Shown: in pieces, positions 29,446 through 38,336 of the stretch
Position numbering within the stretch: the first letter of the stretch is position 1
Layout: each line of letters opens with the position of its first letter
Source: a virus
Reading direction: 5' to 3' (one strand)
Length of the DNA stretch: 64,000 nt
Virus record (IMG/VR): IMGVR_UViG_3300036398_002819
Coordinates: 1-64,000 of that record
The notes under the pieces: generated by a model
The model's database searches: none
The model's input: only the letters and a program-made list of their open reading frames with translations
What the model was told of the DNA's origin: nothing
Made by a program: the position numbers and the translations under genes

Positions 29446-31896
29446 TTAGAAATTTCCGATTACTTCTTCAAAAGCAACACCTGTTCTGGTGGCAATGAAG
29501 GTCAGACCAATGAAGTTGATACTTCTTGCTGGTTTAATATAGATGTCTGCAACGAACTCGTTTGCATCAATAATTGCTGGTGTGTTATTTGTTTCATCAC
29601 AAATAACAACATAATCATAAATACCCCTCTTAGATTGAACATCTCTTAAGAATGGTTCAACAATATTGACAAAATTAGTTCTAGTTATTTCATCATTAAA
29701 TTCAAATAATTGATCCTTAGCGGCAGCAGCAATAGCATTTTCTAAGTAAATAAAGAGTCTACGAACATTGATTCTATCAAAGGCAGACGATTTACCGTAT
29801 CCAGTCTTATCACCAAAAAGAATAATACCTGCACCTGGAGAAACAATAACTGGATTGATTCTATTTGTGTAAAGTTTATCTCTTTGTTTTCTACCTGGAT
29901 TATATGCTAGTTTGACAGAGTTTAAGATTGTACCTCGGCTAGTACCACCAGGAGAATACCATGGGAAATTATTTACATCATTTCTTGCACAACAACCAGC
30001 AATATCACCATTTAATGGAACATACCTAAAAGTATTATTAAATCTATCATACATGTATTTGTATCCACTATCAAAAACTGCGTATGAAGATGATGGTACA
30101 GGAGCATAAAAACTCACAACGTTATCTGTAATAGTATCAACGTCTCTGATGGTTGTTGCAGTTTGTGTAGAAGTATCCGTAATCGCAGATCCTCTATAGG
30201 GGGAAATGAATGCTACAGTATCCTTTCTTGCTTCTGCAACTGCTATCATCTTACTCGCCCATGCTTGGCAATCAGTTTTATCATACCCTGCAGATCCCAT
30301 TAATAAGAAATCAATATCAATTTCATCTTCATTTAAAAATTCATCACATGCAGTAATTATGTCTCCCAATTCTACCTCTAGAGATCCTTCAGAAAGAATA
30401 TCTGTACCACCGTCATAATTTCTACCACCAGTTAAAGGCATATCTAATGCTCCACAACAACCAAAAATAATGTCTTGAGTATTTTGATCCCAATCATTAT
30501 CTGTTGATAATTCATAATTTTCAGATTCACTAAATCCAGTAGTTACAATTCCTACAGGAGTTGAACCTGCAAAAATGTATTGAGATGCTGTTGTTAAATA
30601 TTTTCTCCAGTATGATGGACTACCGGAAGAATATAGTGCATCACTAGCTTTAGAAAGCGATAAATGCTTTTCTAAAATTGTACCGGAATTACCCGTTATT
30701 TTTCCTTCAGCATCAATAACTATAATATGAACCTCATCAAATCTAGAATTTCTTTCTGCAGCAAATTCTGAAGTTCCTGGTCTTGGTGCTAAAGCATTCC
30801 AATTTACTCTTGTTGGAGCATTATTTTTTGTTGTTTGAATTCCGATAATACAAGTTTGTTGATCAAACCAATCTAGTTCATTTGCATAAGATACACTTCC
30901 ATAAGAAGATGTTGATCCAGTTGTGTGTATTGCTACAATTCCATTATCTGCAAAATTATATACACCTCTAAGCTGGTAATCAACAGGTCTTTCAGTTCCA
31001 GCAGCTGATACATGAGTAAGAAGTTTAACATCAACAGTGCTTGCACCTATTCCGGTAATTATTCCTTTTAAATAACCATCTAGGCGTTCTGTTGTACCTA
31101 CTCCTGGAGAAAGGGTATTAATTGCTTGAGTTACTGCATAACCAACTTGAACAGGAGTGGAAACTATTGTTGTAGAATAAGAACCAAATGAAAGTTGAAC
31201 ATTATCCAGTGCAACTGCATTTAATGTTGATTTATTGAGGTATACTGTTCCTACTCCTATTGATGTAACAGTAGTTCCGGATCCAATTACTCCTGAAAGT
31301 ATTTTAAGAGTTTGTCCAGATGCAATTCCTGTAGTTGTAATACCAGTTATTGTTGTTGTAGTGATTCCAAGATCACCATCTGATGCAGTTGCAACTCCAA
31401 CAAACGCTGTTACTGATACTCCAGTTGTGTTAAAACCAGTTAAAATTTGATCAGCACGAGCATCAATCATGGCAACAGAAACACCATTTGCCCAAGATCC
31501 TGGATTTTGTGCCATTACAGTAACGTCTGTAAGTGGTGCATCCAAATATCCAAGTTCAGTATAATGCTCCAGACTTTTAACTTTAAGATCTGTCGCTTCA
31601 CCATAAAATGCTGTTTTTAAATTCTCATCATCAGTTCTAACAATTTGCATTGTTCCACCATACGCCAAATATGATGATGCAACCATCCAATGCTCGTAAT
31701 GTTTATTTACTGAATAAGGCTTTCCAAAAGTATTTAAAAGATCATTTTCATTTTCAATAAACTTTGGTTCAAGTACAGGGCCTCTGGCGAATGGTGCAAC
31801 AAGTGCTCCGATAGAAGCTGATACTGGATCTATTCTTCCAATAGTTAAATCAACTTCTCTTATTAAAATTCCAGGAGATGCTAAATTTAGTGGCAT
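29446..31896 (-). CDS. 18: Contractile tail sheath protein (gp18)
   Basis: 816 residues, longer than the 659 of T4. The N-terminus LASPGILIREVDLT and the C-terminal FVADIYIKPARSINFIGLTFI are the conserved sheath ends. Extra length includes an Ile/Thr/Gly-rich insert at about residues 165-235 that contains IGVGTVYLNKSTLNAVALDN. A near copy of this insert is in the gp7-position giant protein, so the insert is a mobile structural module on an otherwise standard sheath. A perfect late box lies 36 nt upstream. Confidence 0.96.
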   Translation of the reverse strand: MPLNLASPGILIREVDLTIGRIDPVSASIGALVAPFARGPVLEPKFIENENDLLNTFGKPYSVNKHYEHWMVASSYLAYGGTMQIVRTDDENLKTAFYGEATDLKVKSLEHYTELGYLDAPLTDVTVMAQNPGSWANGVSVAMIDARADQILTGFNTTGVSVTAFVGVATASDGDLGITTTTITGITTTGIASGQTLKILSGVIGSGTTVTSIGVGTVYLNKSTLNAVALDNVQLSFGSYSTTIVSTPVQVGYAVTQAINTLSPGVGTTERLDGYLKGIITGIGASTVDVKLLTHVSAAGTERPVDYQLRGVYNFADNGIVAIHTTGSTSSYGSVSYANELDWFDQQTCIIGIQTTKNNAPTRVNWNALAPRPGTSEFAAERNSRFDEVHIIVIDAEGKITGNSGTILEKHLSLSKASDALYSSGSPSYWRKYLTTASQYIFAGSTPVGIVTTGFSESENYELSTDNDWDQNTQDIIFGCCGALDMPLTGGRNYDGGTDILSEGSLEVELGDIITACDEFLNEDEIDIDFLLMGSAGYDKTDCQAWASKMIAVAEARKDTVAFISPYRGSAITDTSTQTATTIRDVDTITDNVVSFYAPVPSSSYAVFDSGYKYMYDRFNNTFRYVPLNGDIAGCCARNDVNNFPWYSPGGTSRGTILNSVKLAYNPGRKQRDKLYTNRINPVIVSPGAGIILFGDKTGYGKSSAFDRINVRRLFIYLENAIAAAAKDQLFEFNDEITRTNFVNIVEPFLRDVQSKRGIYDYVVICDETNNTPAIIDANEFVADIYIKPARSINFIGLTFIATRTGVAFEEVIGNF

Positions 31897-31931
31897 CTTT
31901 ATTCTCCGTGCTATCCAGAATTATCTAAAAA

Positions 31932-31939
31932 TATTTATA
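31932..31939 (-). promoter_or_regulatory. T4-type late promoter box TATAAATA
   Basis: Perfect TATAAATA in the gap between gp17 and gp18, 36 nt before the sheath ATG. Confidence 0.75.
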
Positions 31940-31958
31940 AGTTCCTTCCTTTTAAAAA

Positions 31959-33656
31959 CTACCTATATTCCCACATATAAGACCTGTCCCCATATTCATC
32001 AATATTCCATACTTCCATGGCATGATTATTTTTATCTGATCCAGCCCAAATCCACCTATCACCATTATTCTTATCGACAATCGTTTCAAATTCATCTAAT
32101 CCATCTGATATAAATCCAAATGGGGACATATCCTGTTCGATTTGGTTTTTTTGTTCTTCATAAATTCTTTTGCGAACATCATTATCAGTCATTTCCTTAA
32201 AATAAGGTTGTGCGACTAACCAAGAAAAAATAACAAGACACATTGCCAAATCATCATTGCAACCTTCTTCTGCCTCAAAAGAATTATGTCTCTGTGCAAA
32301 TGTTGTTAATTCTGATATGATATCATAATCAATTGTTATTAATTTATCATCTTCCATTAATGTTTTTAGATTAGAACATCCCAGTTTTTTAACTGCAGAT
32401 GTCATTCTTATTCCAAGTTGAGATTTTCTACCACTAAATCCAGTTCCAACAATTTGTCCAGCACGTCCTCTCATAGCACACATGAGAACGTTATCATATT
32501 CTAAGTCAAAATGTAAGATGTTAGCAACTTGATCACCAATATCATTAACTTCAACTAATAACCAAGCATCATTATAACCTCTTGCCACTTCATTAATTAT
32601 ACTTGGAAATAACATTGGTTTTATTTCATTATTTCTATATTTTCCAACCACTTTATATGGAAAATTTGTAATATCAAAAACGACAAACGCTGAATAATCA
32701 TTACCCATACCGCGAGCAACATCAACGGTCATCAAATAATTATGATCTTTTTTTGGATGTTCATAAATATCCATTCCTGCATTTCTTTTTATAGGATCCT
32801 CATAAACTAAGTTCCTAAGTTTTGATGGATTAATAAGAGTATTAACCGATCCTAAGAATTCACATTCAAACTCAACTTTAAATTGTTGTTCTGAAGTGTT
32901 AGCAATCGTCTGCTCCTTCCAGGCAGCGTCTCTACCAGGTACTTCCGACCAATGAACATCTGTAGGTACATATTCATTCTTGCCCCTTTCAGCGTCATGC
33001 CACATACGGTAGAAGTGGTTCATACCTCGTGGAGTAGAAACGATAATTACTTTCGTGCTCTGTCCAGAAGAAATAGTAGGATAAACAGAGGCAAAGAAGT
33101 CATCAGCAATGTGATTCGGGATGAAAGCGAACTCGTCAAGAAAGATGACATTATAGGATCCGCCTCGGACAGCAGATGAAGAAGTAGAGTTAGATGAAAT
33201 TTTGGATCCATTTTCAAGTTCTAGACTACCTTTATTCCATGATATAATACCCTGTTGCATCCACTTTGGTAGATTCTCGTAAGCAAGTTGTAATCTTCCA
33301 AGCAAGTCTCTAGCAGTAGATGCTTTGTTTGCTAAAATAGCTATATTAACATTGTCGTTAAAGACGGCATAATGTAACAAATATGAAACACAAGTAGTAG
33401 ATTTACCAGTCTGGCGGGGCATCTTGCAGATATTAAATCTGTTCTTATGAAAATTGTCAATTAATTTCTCTTGAAATGGATACATCTCAAAGGGCACTAA
33501 ACCATGATCAAGAGAAACAATCTTGATATAGTTTCTAGCAAAATAAACAGGATCCTCTTTGCACTTTAAGAACTCAATAACTTGATCTTCAGTGAATTGA
33601 ATTTGGGTATTCGCTTTTTTTAGATTGGGGTTACCAAGATATACATTATCACTCAT
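31959..33656 (-). CDS. 17: Terminase large subunit (gp17)
   Basis: DNA packaging motor ATPase and headful nuclease. 565 residues (T4: 610). Walker A MPRQTGKST at 79-87, Walker B VIFLDEFAF at 170-178 and the coupling motif VSTPRGMNHFYR are present. The nuclease acidic residues are in TVDVARGMGNDYS, LLVEVNDIGD and GCNDDLAMCLVI. It is not next to gp16: three genes lie between, unlike T4. Confidence 0.97.
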   Translation of the reverse strand: MSDNVYLGNPNLKKANTQIQFTEDQVIEFLKCKEDPVYFARNYIKIVSLDHGLVPFEMYPFQEKLIDNFHKNRFNICKMPRQTGKSTTCVSYLLHYAVFNDNVNIAILANKASTARDLLGRLQLAYENLPKWMQQGIISWNKGSLELENGSKISSNSTSSSAVRGGSYNVIFLDEFAFIPNHIADDFFASVYPTISSGQSTKVIIVSTPRGMNHFYRMWHDAERGKNEYVPTDVHWSEVPGRDAAWKEQTIANTSEQQFKVEFECEFLGSVNTLINPSKLRNLVYEDPIKRNAGMDIYEHPKKDHNYLMTVDVARGMGNDYSAFVVFDITNFPYKVVGKYRNNEIKPMLFPSIINEVARGYNDAWLLVEVNDIGDQVANILHFDLEYDNVLMCAMRGRAGQIVGTGFSGRKSQLGIRMTSAVKKLGCSNLKTLMEDDKLITIDYDIISELTTFAQRHNSFEAEEGCNDDLAMCLVIFSWLVAQPYFKEMTDNDVRKRIYEEQKNQIEQDMSPFGFISDGLDEFETIVDKNNGDRWIWAGSDKNNHAMEVWNIDEYGDRSYMWEYR

Positions 33657-33662
33657 AATAAA

Positions 33663-34976
33663 TCACCTACTAATTTCTTCCCAGTCTAATGATGCAAAGA
33701 CATCAGCACCAGCAGTATCAGATGCACATACCAGTGTCAATTCATAAGGAGTTCCAGTCAATCCATTTCTTTCTAACTGAAACTTAAATAATGCTTCTTT
33801 TAGAATATCAACACTTGCAGAAGATTGATTTGCTGATGTAAAGAAACCAGATGCTAAAATTCTTCCACCACTTACGGTTCCTCCATCAATTTTATATTCT
33901 ACAGCACTATCTACACCTGCACTTACCCAAGTTCCGCCAGTAGTAGTTGCTGATGCTCTCAACTGCCAATTATATTGTGGACCATTTCCTGTTCCCATCA
34001 GTGATAGTGCGGTCATAATTACAATCGCATCTAATCTATTTGGAGAAGATTTGAGACGAATAGAAATGACAGGATAATAAGTTCCAGCAGGAGTTGGTAA
34101 ATCTACTGGTGCTGTAATTGGTGTTTGAACTGCTTGTTGTAATCCACGCAATTCATAACCACCCTCTGAAATCACAGAAGAACAAACTTGTTTGAGTGTG
34201 CTGGAACTAGTTGTAATTCCAGTATTAGCAATCTCATATCTCAAAGGAAGTGATGCTGTTGTAATATAAGTTGATTGAATTAAGTTTGCGTGATGAAACG
34301 AATGAGCATGAATAAATTTTCCATCAATTATAAATCCCATTCTTACTGTGCCAAGACCTAACCACTCAATATCCATCCAAAGAATTTGTGCTTTGCTAAT
34401 ATCTAATGTAATACCAGAAACTCCTGTTCCATCTAATTTATCAATATTCCAATCAGATTGTGCAACAGCATTTTCAGTTCCTATAGATAAACTTCTTTCT
34501 ACAAAATAAGGTGTTGTTCCATTAATCTCAAAATACATTCCATTGTCGGCACCAAAATATCCAACTCTTTGTCTTAAGTTTGTTTTTGGTGTTGCTGGAA
34601 CAAAAGTATTCAATACAAGCAAAGATTTACCCGGTTGATATGAGAATGTTTTGGTAGTTTCTCTAATAACCGAATCACCACTTGTAGTTCCAATACCAAT
34701 ATTAACTAATCCTTGAGTTGTTACAAAACCAACAGTAGAACCAGTTCCTACAACCAAACTCTCCCAAAGATTATTGTCTCTATATCTGTGAGATGAATCA
34801 AATAGTGTAAGAGGATTTGATACTCTTGTTCTACCAAAAGCATCGGGATTTACACTCACCGGAAATCTATTGATATTATCAACAATTTTTCCATCCCTTG
34901 TTGCAGCGCCAAAAATCTCAAAAAGAGATCTTTCTTGATTTAGATAATCTTGAGTTTGTATATTCCACTGTGCCAT
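33663..34976 (-). CDS. Conserved cyanophage virion-type protein of unknown function
   Basis: 437 residues. It starts MAQWNIQTQDYLNQERSLFE and carries PDAFGRTRVSNPLTLFDSSH, a motif I associate with cyanophage structural proteins without a known role. The rest is beta-rich with Gly/Thr-rich strands, as in fibres or head decorations (YFGADNGMYFEINGTTPYF, MDIEWLGLGTVRMGFIIDG). No catalytic motif seen. It follows the 102-residue gene by two bases and precedes gp17 by six, so it belongs to the head/packaging operon. Confidence 0.75.
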   Translation of the reverse strand: MAQWNIQTQDYLNQERSLFEIFGAATRDGKIVDNINRFPVSVNPDAFGRTRVSNPLTLFDSSHRYRDNNLWESLVVGTGSTVGFVTTQGLVNIGIGTTSGDSVIRETTKTFSYQPGKSLLVLNTFVPATPKTNLRQRVGYFGADNGMYFEINGTTPYFVERSLSIGTENAVAQSDWNIDKLDGTGVSGITLDISKAQILWMDIEWLGLGTVRMGFIIDGKFIHAHSFHHANLIQSTYITTASLPLRYEIANTGITTSSSTLKQVCSSVISEGGYELRGLQQAVQTPITAPVDLPTPAGTYYPVISIRLKSSPNRLDAIVIMTALSLMGTGNGPQYNWQLRASATTTGGTWVSAGVDSAVEYKIDGGTVSGGRILASGFFTSANQSSASVDILKEALFKFQLERNGLTGTPYELTLVCASDTAGADVFASLDWEEISR

Positions 34977-34978
34977 TA

Positions 34979-35287
34979 TTAGTCAGTCCAAGTTAATCTT
35001 TCTGGTTGATATCTTTGTGCGTTTTTGATTCTTGATGTATTTACCTGAGCAGGATAAACATTATGAACGATTGCTCCAGGATACTCTCCTTGAATTTGTT
35101 CTGCAAGTTCATTCTTAGGAAGCATTTTTCCTTCTATTTCCATACGATATAATTTTCCTTCCCAAACTACATCTGCAAAAAAAGATTCAGTTGCTTGTTC
35201 TGGTTGAGAACTCCCTACATTTAGGGTTCCATTGAAGTCTCCATTAATAGTAATACTTTCTGAAATAAATTGTTGAAAGGATTTCAT
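34979..35287 (-). CDS. Small protein with capsid-targeting-like N-terminus
   Basis: 102 residues. The N-terminus MKSFQQFISESITI matches the T4 capsid-targeting pattern (MKTYQEFIAE) and has an I-x-E site for gp21; cleavage would leave 92 residues. The body FFADVVWEGKLYRMEIEG, then NELAEQIQGEYPGAIVHNVY is a small alpha/beta domain of unknown function that I recall in other cyanophages. It may be an internal head protein. It is two bases from the genes on each side. Confidence 0.75.
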   Translation of the reverse strand: MKSFQQFISESITINGDFNGTLNVGSSQPEQATESFFADVVWEGKLYRMEIEGKMLPKNELAEQIQGEYPGAIVHNVYPAQVNTSRIKNAQRYQPERLTWTD

Positions 35288-35288
35288 T

Positions 35289-37079
35289 TTAGTTACAGTT
35301 CCAACGACGTAGGGCTTTGTTGATTCTTGAATCTGGATCTCTTGCAGTTTTTGCAGAGGTTAGTTTTTTCTTCATCCCAGACATACGACGACAGAATGAA
35401 GCACGGCGCTTTGCTCTTTTTCCCTTTGGTTTCTTTTCAGTTACTGCGGTTTGTAATTTTGAACCAGGATTCTCACGACGGTATGCTTTAACCGCAGCAG
35501 GACTTAATCCATCAGTTTTGTCTTGACGATTGACTTTTTGCCAATCTTCCGATAACCCAAAATCTGCTCTCCAATTAGAAAATTCTTCTTTTTTTACACA
35601 GTTTGGATATCTCTTTCCAAACATTGTCTTCATACCTTTTTTCTTATATCCATCCCAACACTTCTCATCAAGTTGATCACCTTCTGGTTCATAATGTGAT
35701 ATTTGCATTTCTTTTTTAATTTTTGCTTTTGCTTTTTTAACAAATCCAGAGAATTGTGGTAGTTGAGGTTCTTCTCCAGGTTTTCTTGGAATTGGTTCTT
35801 GTCCCTTTGGATATGATTGGACTCCACCACCTAATCCAGATCCTGGTTTTAATTTGACTGATGATCCAACGCTTTCATCCACATCTTTTATTGGATATGT
35901 TTTTGCTGCTTTTCTTAATATTTCTATTTTTGTTTTTGGATCAGATGGTACACCTGCAGCATTAACTAATCTTGAAAATTTATCATAAGGTCCTTCTAGT
36001 GGTTTTACTTGCTCTTTCATTTCACCACTATCAACATAATCTGCTGCTGAATCAAGATAATCTGCTGCCTTAGTTATCTTTGATTGAACCCAAGCTTCAA
36101 TATTACCTTCACCTTTTACTTTTTTACGAAGTCTTTTTGCCGCTGAAATGATTGTAGAAATTTCAGATCTTGCCATTGAATGTTCATGATCTTTTGATTC
36201 TGGCATATTTCCTGGATGTGGAGTATTGGGTGTGTAGTCTTTTAATTTGATTGGCATAGAATACATGTCCCAAAACTTCTCACCATATTTACATTCTCTA
36301 CGTGTCTCTTCTTTTTTACATTTTGGACAATATCTAATCATTTCTACAGATTCTCCCCAATTTGAAGCACCAACTTTACGACACTTAACTAATGCTCCAG
36401 AAGCATAAGCACTTGGCCAAACACTATATCTAGATTTAACTTTATGATAACAAGCGTCTTTACTACCACTACCTTTTCCAGGTTTGTCTTTTCTTGCTTC
36501 GTTAAGTTCCATTGATTCTTTAATTCCTGGTTCTGCCTTAATATAGTTAGGATCTTTTTTTCCTCTAGCGAAAGTTTTAACCATTGTTGGTTCTGCTGCT
36601 CCAGACTTTGACTGTTGATTTTTATCCTTTTCCCTTTTACGACGAACAGCAGATCTAATTAAAGATTTACCTTTTTTACCTTTTTTCTTCAATGCTTTAA
36701 GTCTTCCACTGCTAAAACACTTTGGTGTTTTAGTTTCACCAGGTTCATTTGCACATGGAGAACCATCTGCCTGAACCCAACCAGGTTTTCCATCTTTCGA
36801 TTTAGAACCTTTAAACCAATGATGAAGAGTTCCTTCAGAAACATCCTTAAATTTTTTATGTTCTTTTTTAGCAGATAATTCCATTTTTTTCAATCTTGTA
36901 TAATAATCTGGAATTTCATCTAAATGTTGGAGTGCAATATCAGTAGCAAGATCCTTATCCTTTGTGTGCTCATATTCAATGGGAATACCCATTTTAAGTT
37001 GATTAGATACAAAAGAAACTTCAAGACGATGTTTCTTTGCAATCTGCTCAACTGTTTTGTGGGACTTTATTTTATGCAC
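35289..37079 (-). CDS. Multi-domain Lys/Cys-rich protein, putative head-associated
   Basis: 596 residues from a GTG start. Modules in order are a DUF5661-like part (1-72: YEHTKDKDLATDIALQHLDE), a DUF5872-like GWVQADGSPCANEPGETK with a basic arm (90-165), a Cys module DACYHKVKSRYSVWPSAYAS (205-245) and a zinc-ribbon-like YCPKCKKEETRRECKYG. They are followed by a helical stretch, EKCWDGYKKKGMKTMFGKRY, and a C-terminal DUF6321-like SFCRRMSGMKKKLTSAKTAR. Module names are from memory of such motifs in cyanophages and giant viruses. Strong basicity suggests nucleic-acid contact. Several L/I-x-E sites (IKES, LNEA, LDEK) would suit gp21. It lies between gp16 and gp17. Confidence 0.7.
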   Translation of the reverse strand: MHKIKSHKTVEQIAKKHRLEVSFVSNQLKMGIPIEYEHTKDKDLATDIALQHLDEIPDYYTRLKKMELSAKKEHKKFKDVSEGTLHHWFKGSKSKDGKPGWVQADGSPCANEPGETKTPKCFSSGRLKALKKKGKKGKSLIRSAVRRKREKDKNQQSKSGAAEPTMVKTFARGKKDPNYIKAEPGIKESMELNEARKDKPGKGSGSKDACYHKVKSRYSVWPSAYASGALVKCRKVGASNWGESVEMIRYCPKCKKEETRRECKYGEKFWDMYSMPIKLKDYTPNTPHPGNMPESKDHEHSMARSEISTIISAAKRLRKKVKGEGNIEAWVQSKITKAADYLDSAADYVDSGEMKEQVKPLEGPYDKFSRLVNAAGVPSDPKTKIEILRKAAKTYPIKDVDESVGSSVKLKPGSGLGGGVQSYPKGQEPIPRKPGEEPQLPQFSGFVKKAKAKIKKEMQISHYEPEGDQLDEKCWDGYKKKGMKTMFGKRYPNCVKKEEFSNWRADFGLSEDWQKVNRQDKTDGLSPAAVKAYRRENPGSKLQTAVTEKKPKGKRAKRRASFCRRMSGMKKKLTSAKTARDPDSRINKALRRWNCN

Positions 37080-37092
37080 ACCAATAAAAATA

Positions 37093-37533
37093 TTACTCTT
37101 TATTATTTAGAAAACCTTGTTTTAATAACTTAGACAATTCTGAAGTAGATCCAACAAATACAGCATTATTTGTAACATTATTAGTAGTTTTTACAGACTC
37201 GTCTTCAATATCTTTTAATTTTTTTTGAAGATCTATAAGTTTATCAGTAACATCACCAACACTTTTGATAAGTTGTCCTGCTACTTCATATGCTCTTGGA
37301 CTTCCACCTTCACCGGCAAGTTCCATTATTCCATTAATTGCCTCTTGACCTTTTTCAATTAATGAATAAAGATTTGCTCTTGTGTATTCATAATCTTTTT
37401 GTATATCTACAGTAGATTGTGTGGTAGTTTTTAAATCATCACCCATAGAAACTGCCAATGGTTCTTCACAAATTTTAATTTCATTGGAAGTATTTAATGC
37501 ATCATTTAATTGGTCAAAATTTTTGGAATTCAT
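37093..37533 (-). CDS. 16: Terminase small subunit (gp16)
   Basis: 146 residues from the ATG at 37533 (T4: 164); an upstream in-frame TTG is less likely. DIQKDYEYTRANLYSLIEKG, then QEAINGIMELAGEGGSPRAY and EVAGQLIKSVGDVTDKLIDL are the conserved coiled-coil core that oligomerises and regulates gp17. It follows gp15 as in T4. Confidence 0.94.
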   Translation of the reverse strand: MNSKNFDQLNDALNTSNEIKICEEPLAVSMGDDLKTTTQSTVDIQKDYEYTRANLYSLIEKGQEAINGIMELAGEGGSPRAYEVAGQLIKSVGDVTDKLIDLQKKLKDIEDESVKTTNNVTNNAVFVGSTSELSKLLKQGFLNNKE

Positions 37534-37538
37534 ATTAA

Positions 37539-38336
37539 TCAAATATCAATTTTTTGAACAGGACTATAAAGTTTGGCATCTCCGAAAAATTCCCAATTTT
37601 CATTGAATCCAAAATCATCATCTGGTTCGGCATCAATGGGATCTGGAGTAACGGTATACCTCATTTCTCTTCTTGCACTTTGTACATCTGTAGATGTATA
37701 CATATCTACTTGAACTTTGCGAATAAGTCCGCTTGTACTGTCTGAAATTGGTCCGAAAAGATAAGTTTTTGCAGTAAATTGTAAAGTATATAATAATATT
37801 CTTCTTGTTGAAAAATCACCTTCATAATCGTCTCTAAATGAAATATCATCTAAAACAATTGGTATATCTTTTTTTTCTCCAATAGTATCAACCATATCTA
37901 TTGTTACAGTAAATGCTGGTTGAAAAAATGGTAAAATTTGCTCCAAAATTTGAAGAACATCATCATTCAATTTTGACATGATATTTAATTCAAATCCAAT
38001 ATTATAAGGGACTGGCATATAAACTTTTTTAATATTGTTACCATCAGATGCCTTGAAAGATTGAGTTACCCCAGATTTTCTTGTAGAATCATATTTTATA
38101 GAGTTCATTTCAAAAGACATTCTTGGTAAAGTTATTGCAACAGGTTTGTTTAAATTTGCTTGTTGCTCTAATCTGGCAAGAAATTTTTGGGTAGGTCCAT
38201 AAGCTAATGGCACTCTTAAATCACTATAATCATTTCCATCACCATCTTTATGTTTTATAGTTATATTATTAAATAAATTTCCAAAAGAAATAATTGTCTT
38301 TCTTATATTTTGGTGATAAAAATAATTTCCTAACAT
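37539..38336 (-). CDS. 15: Tail sheath stabiliser/terminator (gp15)
   Basis: Caps the tail and joins it to the neck. 265 residues (T4: 272). MLGNYFYHQNIRKTIISFGN aligns with the T4 start, and LPRMSFEMNSIKYD, PVPYNIGFELNIMSKLNDD, LEQILPFFQPAFTVTID and DDYEGDFSTRRILLYTLQF follow. The ATG overlaps the gp14 stop by one base. Confidence 0.95.
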   Translation of the reverse strand: MLGNYFYHQNIRKTIISFGNLFNNITIKHKDGDGNDYSDLRVPLAYGPTQKFLARLEQQANLNKPVAITLPRMSFEMNSIKYDSTRKSGVTQSFKASDGNNIKKVYMPVPYNIGFELNIMSKLNDDVLQILEQILPFFQPAFTVTIDMVDTIGEKKDIPIVLDDISFRDDYEGDFSTRRILLYTLQFTAKTYLFGPISDSTSGLIRKVQVDMYTSTDVQSARREMRYTVTPDPIDAEPDDDFGFNENWEFFGDAKLYSPVQKIDI

